Numbered from the stretch's first letter, positions 23,771 to 32,738 are shown. The stretch: DNA of 64,000 bases from Streptomonospora wellingtoniae (GCF_031845375.1 NZ_JAVREK010000004.1:124001-188000), one strand, 5' to 3'. Program-made: numbers and translations. Notes: generated by a model not told the origin, from the letters alone.

Positions 23771-24511
23771 TCAGGAGCCGCCCGGACGTCGGGGGTCGAG
23801 GCGCGAGTGCAGCGTGTAGCGGTCGGCGCGGTACCGCGAGGTGGCCATTTCCACGCAGCGGCCGTTGGCGAAGCTGCGGCGCCGCATGGACAGCACGGGG
23901 CTGCCCTGGGGGAGGCCGAGGAGCTTGGCGTCGGCGGGGTCGCAGACGCCGGCCTCGATCGTCTGCTCACCGGAGTCGAGGATGATCCCGTACTCCTGCT
24001 CCAGCACGGCGTAGAGCGAGCGGCCGGCCAGGGAGTGCCGGTCGAGTCCGGGGGCCAGGTCGACGGGGATGTTGGAGCGCTCCACGGCCATGGGCTCACC
24101 GTCGGCGGTGCGCAGGCGCTCGATGTGGTGGACCGGCGTCTCCGGCGCGAGGCCCATGGCCCGCGCGGTGCTGCCGCTCGCGGGCAGGACGCGGCGAACC
24201 AGGTCCTGGGCGCCGGGGCGGTAGCCGCGGGCGCGCATGTCCTCGGTGAACGACGCCAGCGCCAGCGACATCTCGATCTTGGGCCGGGCAAGGAACGTGC
24301 CCTTGCCCGGGACCCGGTAGAGCTTGCCCTCCGAGACCATCAGGTCGATGGTCTGGCGCACCGTCATCCGGGACAGCCCGTAGCCCTGGCCGAGTTCGCG
24401 TTCCGAGGGGATCGGGTCGTCCACCGACAGGCCGGTCTCCACGATCCAGTCCAGCAGCAGGTCCCTGAGCTGTGAATACTTGGGGACGGGGCTCGTGGGG
24501 TCGATCGCCAT
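23771..24511 (-). CDS. dasR: GntR/HutC family regulator, DasR-like
   Basis: A 246-aa regulator. The N-terminal winged helix contains PIPSERELGQGYGLSRMTVR and GKGTFLARPKIEM; the C-terminal UTRA effector domain contains PVHHIERLRTADGEPMAVER. In streptomycetes DasR represses GlcNAc uptake and metabolism genes and is released by glucosamine-6-phosphate or GlcNAc-6-P. The neighbouring EIIC, deaminase and PTS genes support the same role. ATG 24511. An inverted repeat resembling a DasR site lies 40 nt upstream. Confidence 0.9.
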   Translation of the reverse strand: MAIDPTSPVPKYSQLRDLLLDWIVETGLSVDDPIPSERELGQGYGLSRMTVRQTIDLMVSEGKLYRVPGKGTFLARPKIEMSLALASFTEDMRARGYRPGAQDLVRRVLPASGSTARAMGLAPETPVHHIERLRTADGEPMAVERSNIPVDLAPGLDRHSLAGRSLYAVLEQEYGIILDSGEQTIEAGVCDPADAKLLGLPQGSPVLSMRRRSFANGRCVEMATSRYRADRYTLHSRLDPRRPGGS

Positions 24512-24550
24512 TGAGGTCGCCTGTTCGGTCGTGTGAGATTCTGGTATGAC

Positions 24551-24572
24551 TGGTATAGGCCGGACTAGACCA
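24551..24572. promoter_or_regulatory. Putative DasR operator (dre-like inverted repeat)
   Basis: TGGTATAG (24551-24558) and CTAGACCA (24565-24572) form an inverted repeat with one mismatch and a six-nt spacer. The half-site matches TGGTCTAG of the Streptomyces dre consensus TGGTCTAGACCA, although dre has no spacer. It lies between the divergent dasR-like and SIS-domain genes. A further half-site-like TGGTATG occurs at 24542. Confidence 0.6.
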
Positions 24573-24693
24573 CAGCTCCGCCACGCGTGTCAACATGTGG
24601 ACCGCGGCACCGTCGGTGGCATCCGGCGACCTGCCGTATCCGCTGGCCACAACGGCGTGTCGGCGCCGAGACGGACCCGAGGGAAGACATCTG

Positions 24694-25737
24694 ATGACTA
24701 CGACCGCGAGCGTCATGCGCTCGGAGATCGCCGAGCAGCCCCAAGCTCTGCGGGCGACCCTGGATACGCTGCTGCCGCTCATTCCGGAGATCGCGGCCCT
24801 GGGCCGGGAGACCCGGCAGGTGCTGTTCGTCGCCCGCGGCTCCTCCGACAACGCCGCCGTCTACGGCAGCTACCTCCTCCAGGCCCATTCCGGGCGCCTG
24901 GCCACCCTGGCCTCACCCTCCATCGCCACCACCTACGGCGCCAAGGTCGACCTGTCCGGGGTACTCGCCGTCGCCATCTCCCAGTCGGGCCGCACCGAGG
25001 AGATCGTCGACACCATGGCCTGGGCCGCCGAATGCGGCGCCCGCACGGTCGGCATCACCAACGGCGAGGGCTCTCCGCTGACCCGAGCCGCCGACGTCGC
25101 CATGGTCACCCGCGCCGGCACAGAACTGGCGGTCCCCGCCACCAAGACCTACACCACCCAACTGGCGGCGCTGGCCGTGCTCGCCCTCGGCCTGGGCGCC
25201 GACCTGGACCCCGCCGAGCTGCAGGCCGTCCCCGACGCCATCGACCAGATGCTCGCCCGCCCGACCGACGACACCGACGCCATCGCCGAGCGCCTCGTGG
25301 GCGTGCAGGGCGCCGTCGTCTCCGGGCGTGGCATGGCCTTCTCCACCGCCCTGGAGGCCGCGCTCAAGCTCAAGGAGGCCTGCTACCTGCACGCCATGGG
25401 CCTGTCCTACGCCGACCTGCTGCACGGACCCATCGCCGTGGTCGACCGCTCCACCCCCGCGCTGCTGACCGCCGCCGGCTCCGGCCCCACGCTGGAGGGC
25501 ACCGTGGCGCTGGCGGAGCGCGTCACCGCCGCGGGCGCCCCGGCTTACGGCATCGGCGGCGGCCCGGCGCTCGCCGAAGCCTGCGACCTCTGCGTGCCGG
25601 CCCCCGAGCTGCCCGAGTGGCTCGCCCCCATCTCGCTCATCGTCCCCGCCCAGCTGATCACCGAGCGGCTGGCCCGGCGGCTGGGCTACGACCCCGACGC
25701 CCCGCGCGGCCTGGGGAAGGTCACCCAGACCTCCTAG
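24694..25737 (+). CDS. SIS-domain sugar-phosphate deaminase/isomerase (GlmS-C/NagB-II-like)
   Basis: A 347-aa protein with two tandem SIS folds as in the isomerase half of GlmS, but no glutaminase domain. Motifs include FVARGSSDNAAVYGSYLL, VAISQSGRTEEIVDTM, GTELAVPATKTYTTQ and ALKLKEACYLHAMGLSYADL with LLHGPIAVV just after. By context it probably converts glucosamine-6-P to fructose-6-P plus ammonia, replacing classical NagB, which is absent from this window. ATG 24694 has GAGGGA upstream. It is divergent from dasR and followed by the EIIB gene after 143 nt. Confidence 0.85.
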   Translation: MTTTASVMRSEIAEQPQALRATLDTLLPLIPEIAALGRETRQVLFVARGSSDNAAVYGSYLLQAHSGRLATLASPSIATTYGAKVDLSGVLAVAISQSGRTEEIVDTMAWAAECGARTVGITNGEGSPLTRAADVAMVTRAGTELAVPATKTYTTQLAALAVLALGLGADLDPAELQAVPDAIDQMLARPTDDTDAIAERLVGVQGAVVSGRGMAFSTALEAALKLKEACYLHAMGLSYADLLHGPIAVVDRSTPALLTAAGSGPTLEGTVALAERVTAAGAPAYGIGGGPALAEACDLCVPAPELPEWLAPISLIVPAQLITERLARRLGYDPDAPRGLGKVTQTS

Positions 25738-25880
25738 CCGACGCGACCCGGGCACCGGGTGGGCGGCGCCCGCGGTGCCGCTTAAGCTCGAATCGTCCCC
25801 GGCGCCACGGCACCCCCGGTCGCGGGTACTCCGCGAACCGGCCGGGCACCGGACCACGCACGACCGAACTGGAGGAACAC

Positions 25881-26117
25881 ATGGCCGACAAGGCAGCGGC
25901 GATCGTCGCCGGGCTCGGCGGCGCCGGCAACATCGAGGACATTGAGGCCTGCATCACCCGGCTGCGCACCGAGGTCGGCGACCCGGCCAAGGTCGACGAG
26001 CCGGCGCTCAAGGCGGCCGGCGCGCACGGCGTGCTGATCTCCGGCAACGTCGTCCAGGTCGTGGTGGGACCCGAGGCCGACGCGCTGACCGACGACATCA
26101 ACGACCTGCTCGACTGA
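25881..26117 (+). CDS. PTS EIIB, glucose/GlcNAc type
   Basis: A stand-alone 78-aa EIIB domain. The phospho-acceptor Cys24 sits in NIEDIEACITRLR, characteristic of Glc-family EIIB, and HGVLISGNVVQVVVGPEAD matches the family end. It accepts phosphate from EIIA and passes it to sugar bound by EIIC. ATG 25881 has GGAGG five nt upstream. Separate EIIB and EIIC proteins are also known for the Streptomyces GlcNAc system. Confidence 0.93.
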   Translation: MADKAAAIVAGLGGAGNIEDIEACITRLRTEVGDPAKVDEPALKAAGAHGVLISGNVVQVVVGPEADALTDDINDLLD

Positions 26118-26195
26118 CCCGTTCGGTCCGGCAGACACCACTCACCGGGCGCGGTCCGCCGCCGGCGGCCGCGCCCCGTCCGCAGGAGGTGCCGC

Positions 26196-26642
26196 GTGCT
26201 CCAAGTGCTCTCCCCCGTCCCCGGGACCGCCGTCGCCATGTCGGAGGTCGCCGACCCCGTCTTCGCTCAGGGCATGGTCGGCCCCGGCGCGGCCGTGCGG
26301 CCCGCGCCGTACCTGCAGGAGGCCGCCGCCCCGGTCGGCGGTCGCGTCGCCAAGCTCCACCCGCACGCGTTCATGGTGGTCGCCGAGACCGGGCGCGGCG
26401 TGCTCGTGCACCTGGGAATCGACACCGTCAAGCTCGACGGCGCCGGGTTCGACAAGCTCGTCGAGGAGGGCGCGCACGTCGAGGCCGGCACCCCCGTCAT
26501 CCGGTGGAACCCGGCCGAGATCGAGGCACGGGGGCTGTCCTCCGTCGTGCCGGTCGTCGCGCTGGACGCCGACACCGCCGCCGTGGGCGCGCCCGCCGAA
26601 GGGGAAGTCGCGGCCGGCGACGCGTTGTTCACGTGGTCATGA
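26196..26642 (+). CDS. crr: PTS EIIA, glucose type (Crr-like)
   Basis: A 148-aa EIIA-Glc domain. The active-site histidines are visible: His57 in LHPHAFMVVAE and phosphorylated His72 in GVLVHLGIDTVKL. GTG 26196 follows AGGAGG. In streptomycetes crr is a separate gene serving several permeases. Its stop overlaps the start of the HAD gene (ATGA), suggesting coupled translation. Confidence 0.92.
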   Translation: MLQVLSPVPGTAVAMSEVADPVFAQGMVGPGAAVRPAPYLQEAAAPVGGRVAKLHPHAFMVVAETGRGVLVHLGIDTVKLDGAGFDKLVEEGAHVEAGTPVIRWNPAEIEARGLSSVVPVVALDADTAAVGAPAEGEVAAGDALFTWS

Positions 26643-27334
26643 CGGCGATCGACGACACCGCGCCGCGCGCCGCCCTCTTCGACCTCGACGGAACGCTGAT
26701 CAACAGTGAGCCGCGCTCCATGCAGGTGTGGTCGCGGCTGCTGGACATGCACAACGTCCCCCACGACGAGAGCACCCTGCACCGCTTCATGGGACGCCGC
26801 GGAGCCGACGTGCTCAACGAGGACCCCCACCTGTTCCCCGGCGTCACCTGGGACGTGCTTCTCGCCGAGCTGCAGATGATCCAGGCCTCGCCCGACCTCC
26901 CCGACTCGCAGGTGCTGCCCGAGTCGGTGCGGTTCCTGTACCGCCTGCACGCTGACGGCGTCCCCTTCGGCCTGGTGACCTCCGCGGGCCGCGGGTGGGC
27001 CCGCATCGCCCTGGACCGCCTGGGCGTGCTGCCGATGTTCCGCGGCCTGGTCACCGCCACCGACGTCGCCGAGGGCAAGCCCGCCCCCGAGGGCTACCTC
27101 AGCGGCGCCCGCCTGCTGGGCGAGGACCCCGCGCGCATCGTGGTGTTCGAGGACACCCCCGCCGGGATCGAGGCCGGGCGGCGCGCCGGCATGCGCGTCG
27201 TCGGCATCACCACCACCCACGAGTCCGCGGTTCTGGACGAGGCCGATCTGGTGGTCGACCACCTCACCGAGGTCGACTGGCCCCGGATCGCCCGCCGGGT
27301 GCGCCCCGGGGAGCAACCGCAAGACGAGCAGTAG
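26639..27334 (+). CDS. HAD family hydrolase (sugar-phosphatase/phosphoglucomutase-like subfamily)
   Basis: A 231-aa HAD protein with motif I FDLDGTLINSEP, motif II VTSAG, Lys in EGKPAPEGYL and motif IV VFEDTPAGIEAG. The architecture matches cap-type C1 phosphatases such as 2-deoxyglucose-6-phosphatase or beta-phosphoglucomutase relatives. The substrate is unknown. ATG 26639 overlaps the EIIA stop, and ptsH follows after 22 nt, so it is embedded in the PTS operon and may act on amino-sugar phosphates. The start is certain from the overlap and domain beginning. Confidence 0.88.
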   Translation: MTAIDDTAPRAALFDLDGTLINSEPRSMQVWSRLLDMHNVPHDESTLHRFMGRRGADVLNEDPHLFPGVTWDVLLAELQMIQASPDLPDSQVLPESVRFLYRLHADGVPFGLVTSAGRGWARIALDRLGVLPMFRGLVTATDVAEGKPAPEGYLSGARLLGEDPARIVVFEDTPAGIEAGRRAGMRVVGITTTHESAVLDEADLVVDHLTEVDWPRIARRVRPGEQPQDEQ

Positions 27335-27356
27335 CAATCCGAAGAAAGGTGCCTCC

Positions 27357-27614
27357 GTGGCGCAACGCCGAGTCACAGTCCAGTCCGAGGTCGGCCTGCA
27401 CGCCCGCCCCGCCGCCCTGTTCGTCGAGGCCGCCGCCAAGGGCGGCTCCGAGGTGACCGTCGCCAAGGGCGACGGCGCCCCGGTCTCGGCCAAGAGCATT
27501 CTCGCCGTGATGAGCCTCGACGTCCGCAACGGCGACGAGATCGTCATCACCGCCGACGGCCAGGACGCCGAGGCGCTGCTCGACCGGCTCGCCGAGATCG
27601 CCGACGCCGGTTAG
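27357..27614 (+). CDS. ptsH: PTS phosphocarrier protein HPr
   Basis: An 85-aa HPr. Phosphorylatable His15 is in VGLHARPAALF; Ser47 in SAKSILAVMSL is the regulatory serine in organisms with HPr kinase, which actinobacteria generally lack. It moves phosphate from EI to EIIA. GTG 27357 is preceded by GAAAGG. ptsI begins 12 nt after the stop. Confidence 0.96.
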   Translation: MAQRRVTVQSEVGLHARPAALFVEAAAKGGSEVTVAKGDGAPVSAKSILAVMSLDVRNGDEIVITADGQDAEALLDRLAEIADAG

Positions 27615-27626
27615 GTGGAGAGAAGC

Positions 27627-29309
27627 ATGCCGCAGACGCTCAAAGGCGCCGGGGTCAGCCCCGGTGCGGGCTACGGACCCGCCAAGCGGCTGGTCCGCGA
27701 GATCCCCGATCCGGATCCCGACGCCGGGCACGGCGGCGACCCCGCCGCCGAAGCCGAACGCGCCGTCGGCGCGATGGAGGAGACCGCCCGGGACCTGACC
27801 GATCGCGGCGAGGCCGCCGGCGGCGACGCCGCCGAGGTGCTCAATGCCCAGGCGCTCATGGCGCGGGACCCCGCCCTCGCCGACGATGTGCGCAAGCGCG
27901 TGGAGGAGGGCGCGTCGGCGGCGCGGGCCGTCTCCGAGGCGATGGCGGTCTACCGGCGGATGCTCGCCGGGGCAGGGGACTACCTCGCCGCCCGCGTCGC
28001 CGACCTCGACGACGTCCGGGACCGGATCGTGGCCCGCCTGATGGGCGCACCGGTGCCCGGGATCCCCGAATCCGACGCCCCCTTCGTGCTGGTCGCCGAG
28101 GACCTCGCGCCCGCCGACACCGCCGCGCTCGACCCCGAGCGCGTCGTCGCGTTCGTGACCCGTGAGGGAGGGCCGACGAGCCACACCGCCATCCTCGCCC
28201 GTGCGCTGGGCCTGCCCGCCGTGGTCGCCTGCCCCGGCGCCGAGACGGTCGCCGAGGAGACGATGGTGCTGGTCGACGGCGCCACCGGCGAGGTCGCCCT
28301 CGACCCCGACGCCGCGGCCGTCGAGGCCGCCACCGCCGCCTCCGCTGCCCGTGCCGCCGCGGCGGCACGCAGCACCGGGCCCGGCCGGACCGCCGACGGG
28401 CACGCGGTGCCGCTGCTCGCCAACATCGGCGGCCCCAAGGACCTGCCCGCCGCGCTGGAGAACGGCGCCGAGGGCGTGGGGCTGTACCGCACCGAGTTCC
28501 TCTTCCTCGACCGCGCCGACGCCCCCGGTCACGACGAGCAGGTCGCGGCCTACCGGGCGGTGCTGGAGGCGTTCCCCGGCGGTCGGGTCGTGGTGCGCAC
28601 CCTGGACGCCGGCGCCGACAAGCCGCTGGAGTTCCTCCCGGCGGGCGAGCCCGAACCCAACCCGGCGCTGGGGGAGCGCGGGCTGCGGATGATGCGCCGG
28701 CTGCCCCGGACCCTGGACGCCCAGTTGTCGGCATTGGCCGAGGCCGGACGGGACACCGGTGCCTATCTGCAGGTCATGGCGCCCATGGTGACCGACGTGG
28801 CCGACGCCGAGTGGTTCGCGGCCGCCGCGGCCAAGACCGGTATCCAGCACGCCGGTGTGATGATCGAGGTGCCCGCCGCGGCGCTGCGGGCCCGCCACAT
28901 CGCCGACCACGTGGACTTCTTCAGCATCGGGACCAACGACCTGACGCAGTACACGTGCGCGGCCGACCGCGAGACCGCGGGCCTGGGGCGCTTCCAGGAC
29001 CCGTGGCAGCCCGCGGTGCTGGACCTGGTGGCGGCCTCGGCCGCCTCCGCCGCCGACGCGGGCCGCAGTTGCGGCGTGTGCGGCGAGGCGGCGGCGGACC
29101 CGCTGCTCGCCTGCGTGCTCGCCGGGCTCGGGGTCACCAGCCTGTCCATGGGCGCTCCGGCCCTGCCGCTGGTGCGGGCCGCCCTCGCCCGCGCCGAACT
29201 CGCCCAGTGCCGCGCCGCCGCCGAGGCGGCCCGCGCCGCCCGGAGCCCCGAGGCGGCCCGCGCCGCGGCGGCCGAGCGGCTTCCCGGGCTGGCCGAGCTG
29301 GGGCTGTAG
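27627..29309 (+). CDS. ptsI: PTS enzyme I (phosphoenolpyruvate-protein phosphotransferase)
   Basis: A 560-aa EI that autophosphorylates from PEP and transfers to HPr. His186 lies in GGPTSHTAILARALGLPAVV; the PEP-binding barrel contains EGVGLYRTEFLF and TNDLTQYTCAADRET; the catalytic Cys region reads SCGVCGEAAADP. ATG 27627 is preferred to GTG 27615 because GGAGAG lies four nt upstream. It ends the PTS operon; a 13-bp hairpin follows. Confidence 0.96.
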   Translation: MPQTLKGAGVSPGAGYGPAKRLVREIPDPDPDAGHGGDPAAEAERAVGAMEETARDLTDRGEAAGGDAAEVLNAQALMARDPALADDVRKRVEEGASAARAVSEAMAVYRRMLAGAGDYLAARVADLDDVRDRIVARLMGAPVPGIPESDAPFVLVAEDLAPADTAALDPERVVAFVTREGGPTSHTAILARALGLPAVVACPGAETVAEETMVLVDGATGEVALDPDAAAVEAATAASAARAAAAARSTGPGRTADGHAVPLLANIGGPKDLPAALENGAEGVGLYRTEFLFLDRADAPGHDEQVAAYRAVLEAFPGGRVVVRTLDAGADKPLEFLPAGEPEPNPALGERGLRMMRRLPRTLDAQLSALAEAGRDTGAYLQVMAPMVTDVADAEWFAAAAAKTGIQHAGVMIEVPAAALRARHIADHVDFFSIGTNDLTQYTCAADRETAGLGRFQDPWQPAVLDLVAASAASAADAGRSCGVCGEAAADPLLACVLAGLGVTSLSMGAPALPLVRAALARAELAQCRAAAEAARAARSPEAARAAAAERLPGLAELGL

Positions 29310-29320
29310 CCCTCCCGGTG

Positions 29321-29350
29321 CGCCGCCGACCGCGGGTGCGGTCGGCGGCG
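29321..29350 (+). terminator. Hairpin terminator after ptsI
   Basis: Perfect 13-bp arms CGCCGCCGACCGC and GCGGTCGGCGGCG with GGGT loop, 11 nt after the ptsI stop. No T-tract. Confidence 0.65.
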
Positions 29351-29580
29351 GGCGGTTCCCCCGGCGGCCCCGGAGCCGTGAGGGGGCGCCTCCCCACGTT
29401 CCGCCGCACGCCGCGGCGCGCTCGCGCGGTCGGGCCAGGCGCTATCGTGGGGCGGGCCGCGATCCGCCGCGGGCACACTCCCTGCGCGCGCCCCTGCGCG
29501 CCGCCGCGCACAGCGCCCCGGCTTCGCGACCTTCCCCCTCCGTACCGCCGCCCCGCCGTGTCCGCCCCCGGAAGGTCCGC

Positions 29581-31263
29581 ATGCCGCTTCGCCGCCTGTC
29601 CGCGCTGCTGGGAACCGCTGTACTGGCGCTGGTCCCCGCCATGTCCGGGTGCACCTCGGGCTCCGCACCGTCCGGCTCCCCCTCCGGCTCCCCCTCACCC
29701 TCCGCGTCGGCGTCCGACTCCGCCGCGGCCGAAAGAGCCCGCGAGCGCCTTTCCGGGATGTCGGTCGAGGAGAAGATCGGCCAGCTGATGGTGCTGCTCG
29801 CCGAGGGGACCACCGCAGAGGAGAGCGCCGGCCTGGTCTCCGCCTACAACCCCGGCGGGCTGATCTACTTCCCCGAGAACCTGTCCGGGGCCGAGCAGAT
29901 CGCCCGCATGTCCAACGGGCTGCAGCGCACCGCCGCCGACAACGGCGCCGGGGTCCCCCTGTTCCTCGGCATCGACCAGGAGCAGGGGATGGTGTCCCGG
30001 CTGCCGGTGGGCACGCGCTTCCCCGACGCGATGGCGGTCGGCGCCACCCGCGACACCGCCCACGCCGAGGCGCTGGCCGGAGCCACCGCCGAGGAGTTGA
30101 CGGCGCTGGGCATCAACCTCGACTACGCGCCGGTGGCCGATACGAACACGAACCCGGACAATCCCGTAATCGGCATCCGCTCCTTCGGTTCCGACCCCGA
30201 CCTGGTCTCCGAGATGGCCGCGGCCGAGGCCGCCGCCTTCGGTGCGGGCGGCGTTGTGCCGGTGGTCAAGCACTTTCCCGGCCACGGCGACACCGATGTC
30301 GACAGCCACACCGGGCTGCCCGTCATCGACAAGCCGCGAGATGAGTGGGAGAAGGAGGACCTTCCGCCGTTCCGCGCCGCGGTCGAGTCCGGTGTCGACG
30401 CGATCATGACGGCGCACGTGCTGATGCCCGCACTCGACGACTCCGGCGAGCCGTCGACGCTCTCGCCCGACGTCATCGGCGGCGTCCTGCGCGACGAGCT
30501 CGGCTACGACGGCATCGTCACCACCGACGCGCTGAACATGGAAGGCGTCCGCCAGACGCATTCCGACGGAGAGGTCGCGGTGCGCGCCGTCCTGGCCGGA
30601 GCCGACCAGCTGCTGATGCCGCCCGACCCGCAGGCGGCATTCGACGCGCTGCGCAATGCGGTGCGCAAGGGGCGCATCAGCACCGAGCGGCTGGACCGGT
30701 CCGTCCTGCGCATCCTCACCGCCAAGGCCGAACGCGGCCTGTTCGGCGCCGAACCCGCCGACGCCGCCGGCGCCGAGGCGGCGGTCGGCACGCAGGAGCA
30801 TCGCGCGGCCGCGCGCGCCCTCGCCGAGGACTCGGCGACCCTGCTGCGGAACAAGGGCGGCGTGCTGCCGCTGGATGCGGATGCGACGGTGAGCGTCACC
30901 GGCTCCGGCGCCGAGGATATCGGCGCGGGTCTGGAGGAGCTGGGCTACACGGTCACCGCCGATCCGGCCTCCGCCGACGCCGCCGTCGTCGGCACGCTCA
31001 GCGCGCGCGGCGACGCGGAGCAGCTGTCGCTCGTCTCGGCCGCCCGGGAGTCGGGCACCCCCGTGGTGGTCGTCGCGCAGGGCACCCCCTACGACATCAC
31101 CGACCTGGGCGCGGTCGACGGCTATCTGGCCACCTACTCGTCGGTGGACGCCTCCCGCTCGGCGGCGGCCCGCGTCCTCGCCGGCGAGGTGGCCCCGGCG
31201 GGCAGGCTGCCCGTGGGCATCCCGGGGACTGACCTGGACTTCGGCGACGGGCTGTCCTACTGA
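29581..31263 (+). CDS. Glycoside hydrolase family 3 lipoprotein, NagZ-type beta-N-acetylglucosaminidase
   Basis: A 560-aa exported lipoprotein with lipobox MSGC (Cys24) and a Ser/Pro linker. The GH3 barrel carries the NagZ signature KHFPGHGDTDVDSH (Lys230 to His243), where Asp/His act as acid-base in this subfamily, and the nucleophile Asp316 in IVTTDALNMEGV. A C-terminal GH3 domain ends FGDGLSY. It would release GlcNAc from muropeptide or chitin fragments outside the membrane, feeding the adjacent GlcNAc PTS. ATG 29581 follows GGAAGGTCCGC. Confidence 0.92.
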   Translation: MPLRRLSALLGTAVLALVPAMSGCTSGSAPSGSPSGSPSPSASASDSAAAERARERLSGMSVEEKIGQLMVLLAEGTTAEESAGLVSAYNPGGLIYFPENLSGAEQIARMSNGLQRTAADNGAGVPLFLGIDQEQGMVSRLPVGTRFPDAMAVGATRDTAHAEALAGATAEELTALGINLDYAPVADTNTNPDNPVIGIRSFGSDPDLVSEMAAAEAAAFGAGGVVPVVKHFPGHGDTDVDSHTGLPVIDKPRDEWEKEDLPPFRAAVESGVDAIMTAHVLMPALDDSGEPSTLSPDVIGGVLRDELGYDGIVTTDALNMEGVRQTHSDGEVAVRAVLAGADQLLMPPDPQAAFDALRNAVRKGRISTERLDRSVLRILTAKAERGLFGAEPADAAGAEAAVGTQEHRAAARALAEDSATLLRNKGGVLPLDADATVSVTGSGAEDIGAGLEELGYTVTADPASADAAVVGTLSARGDAEQLSLVSAARESGTPVVVVAQGTPYDITDLGAVDGYLATYSSVDASRSAAARVLAGEVAPAGRLPVGIPGTDLDFGDGLSY

Positions 31264-31327
31264 GACCCGCCGGGGGCGCCGGGGGCGCCCGCCCCGGCGC
31301 CCCCGAGCGTTCGGAGCGGCTCGCCCC

Positions 31328-32527
31328 CTACGGCCGCCGCCTGGTCTCCTGGCGGGCCAGGGAGCGCAGGTGCACCTCGTCGGGGCCGTCGAAGATCCGC
31401 ATCGCCCGCGCGTGGGCGTACATCTCGGCCAGCGGGAAGTCGTCGCTGACCCCGGCGCCGCCGTGCACCTGGATCGCGCGGTCCAGGACCTCGACCGCCG
31501 CCCGCGGCGCCGCGACCTTGATCGCCGAGATCTCGGTGCGCGCCTCCTTCGTACCGCGGTTGTCGATCAGCCAGGCCGTCTTGAGCACCAGCAGCCGCGC
31601 CTGCTCGATGGCCAGCCGCGACTCCGCGATCTGCTGCTGGACCACGCCCTGCGCGGCCAGCGGCTTGCCGAAGGCCTCCCGCTGGCCGGCGCGGCGCACC
31701 AGCAGCTCCAGCGCCCGCTCGGCCATGCCGATCGCCCGCATGCAGTGGTGGACGCGGCCCGGGCCCAGCCGGGCCTGGGCGATCGCGAAGCCCTCTCCCT
31801 CGCCCGAGACCAGGTTGCCGGCAGGCACCCGAACGTCGGTGAACCGCAGTTCGCAGTGGCCTTCCTGGTCCTGGTAGCCGAAGACGGGCAGCGCACGCAC
31901 GATCTCCAGACCGGGGGTGTCGCGGGGGACCAGGATCATCGACTGCTGCCGGTGCGCGGGAGCCCGGGGATCGGTCTTGCCCATCACGATGAGGACCTCG
32001 CACCGCGGGTCCGCCGCACCGCTGATCCACCACTTGCGCCCGTTGATCACATACTCCTCGCCGTCGCGGACGATCGAGGTGGCGATGTTCGCGGCGTCGG
32101 AAGAGGCCACATCGGGCTCGGTCATGGCGAACGCCGACCGGATGCGCCCGTCGAGGAGCGGCTCCAGCCACCGCTCGCGCTGCTCGGCGGTGCCGAACAT
32201 GTGCAGCACCTCCATGTTGCCCGTGTCCGGTGCCGAGCAGTTCAGCGCCTGGGGGGCCAGGACCGGCGAGCGGCCGGTCAGCTCGGCCAGCGGCGCGTAG
32301 TCGGTGACGCTCAGGCCGCCCACGTCCGGCAGGAACAGGTTCCACAGTCCGCGACTGCGCGCCTCGGTCTTCAGGTCCTCCACGACCGCCGGCAGGTCGT
32401 GGCTGTCCCGCCCGGCCTCGGCGCGCTGCCGGTGATAGACGGGTTCGGCCGGATAGACGTGCTCGTCCATGAACGACTGCAGCTCGGCCAGGCGGTCGCG
32501 GGCGGTGGCGCTGAGATCGAAGTCCAT
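31328..32527 (-). CDS. Acyl-CoA dehydrogenase, ACAD10/11-like
   Basis: A 399-aa FAD-dependent acyl-CoA dehydrogenase. ALNCSAPDTGNMEVL is the hallmark of the ACAD10/ACAD11 branch; FAMTEPDVASSDAANI and KWWISGAADPRCEVLIVMGK form the flavin region, and IQVHGGAGVSDDFPLAEMYA the C-terminal domain. In eukaryotes this branch is linked to unusual substrates such as 4-hydroxyacyl-CoA. ATG 32527 has no clear ribosome site. A palindrome at 32547-32560 lies just upstream. The divergent neighbour is a HAD protein, the other domain found in ACAD10. Confidence 0.9.
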   Translation of the reverse strand: MDFDLSATARDRLAELQSFMDEHVYPAEPVYHRQRAEAGRDSHDLPAVVEDLKTEARSRGLWNLFLPDVGGLSVTDYAPLAELTGRSPVLAPQALNCSAPDTGNMEVLHMFGTAEQRERWLEPLLDGRIRSAFAMTEPDVASSDAANIATSIVRDGEEYVINGRKWWISGAADPRCEVLIVMGKTDPRAPAHRQQSMILVPRDTPGLEIVRALPVFGYQDQEGHCELRFTDVRVPAGNLVSGEGEGFAIAQARLGPGRVHHCMRAIGMAERALELLVRRAGQREAFGKPLAAQGVVQQQIAESRLAIEQARLLVLKTAWLIDNRGTKEARTEISAIKVAAPRAAVEVLDRAIQVHGGAGVSDDFPLAEMYAHARAMRIFDGPDEVHLRSLARQETRRRP

Positions 32528-32546
32528 GACCGCAGTATGCCATCAG

Positions 32547-32560
32547 ACCGACTGGTCGGT
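32547..32560. promoter_or_regulatory. Palindromic operator, TetR-like, upstream of acyl-CoA dehydrogenase
   Basis: ACCGAC-TG-GTCGGT is a perfect 6+2+6 palindrome, 20 nt upstream of ATG 32527, so it would overlap the promoter. TetR-family repressors of acyl-CoA genes commonly bind such sites. No regulator gene is adjacent. Confidence 0.5.
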
Positions 32561-32738
32561 ACCGTGTGGGCGGCGGTCTGTGCGTACCGCCCCGCCCCGC
32601 GCGGTCCGCGGCGACCGATCGCCCGGGGGGTTGGCGGGGCCCCGGCCAGGGAAGAAACCGTCCCCCGGCGCGGTCCGACACAGGCCGCGCCGGACGAGGC
32701 GCCCGGGCAGGGCGCACCACGAGGGACGGAGGGCGAGT

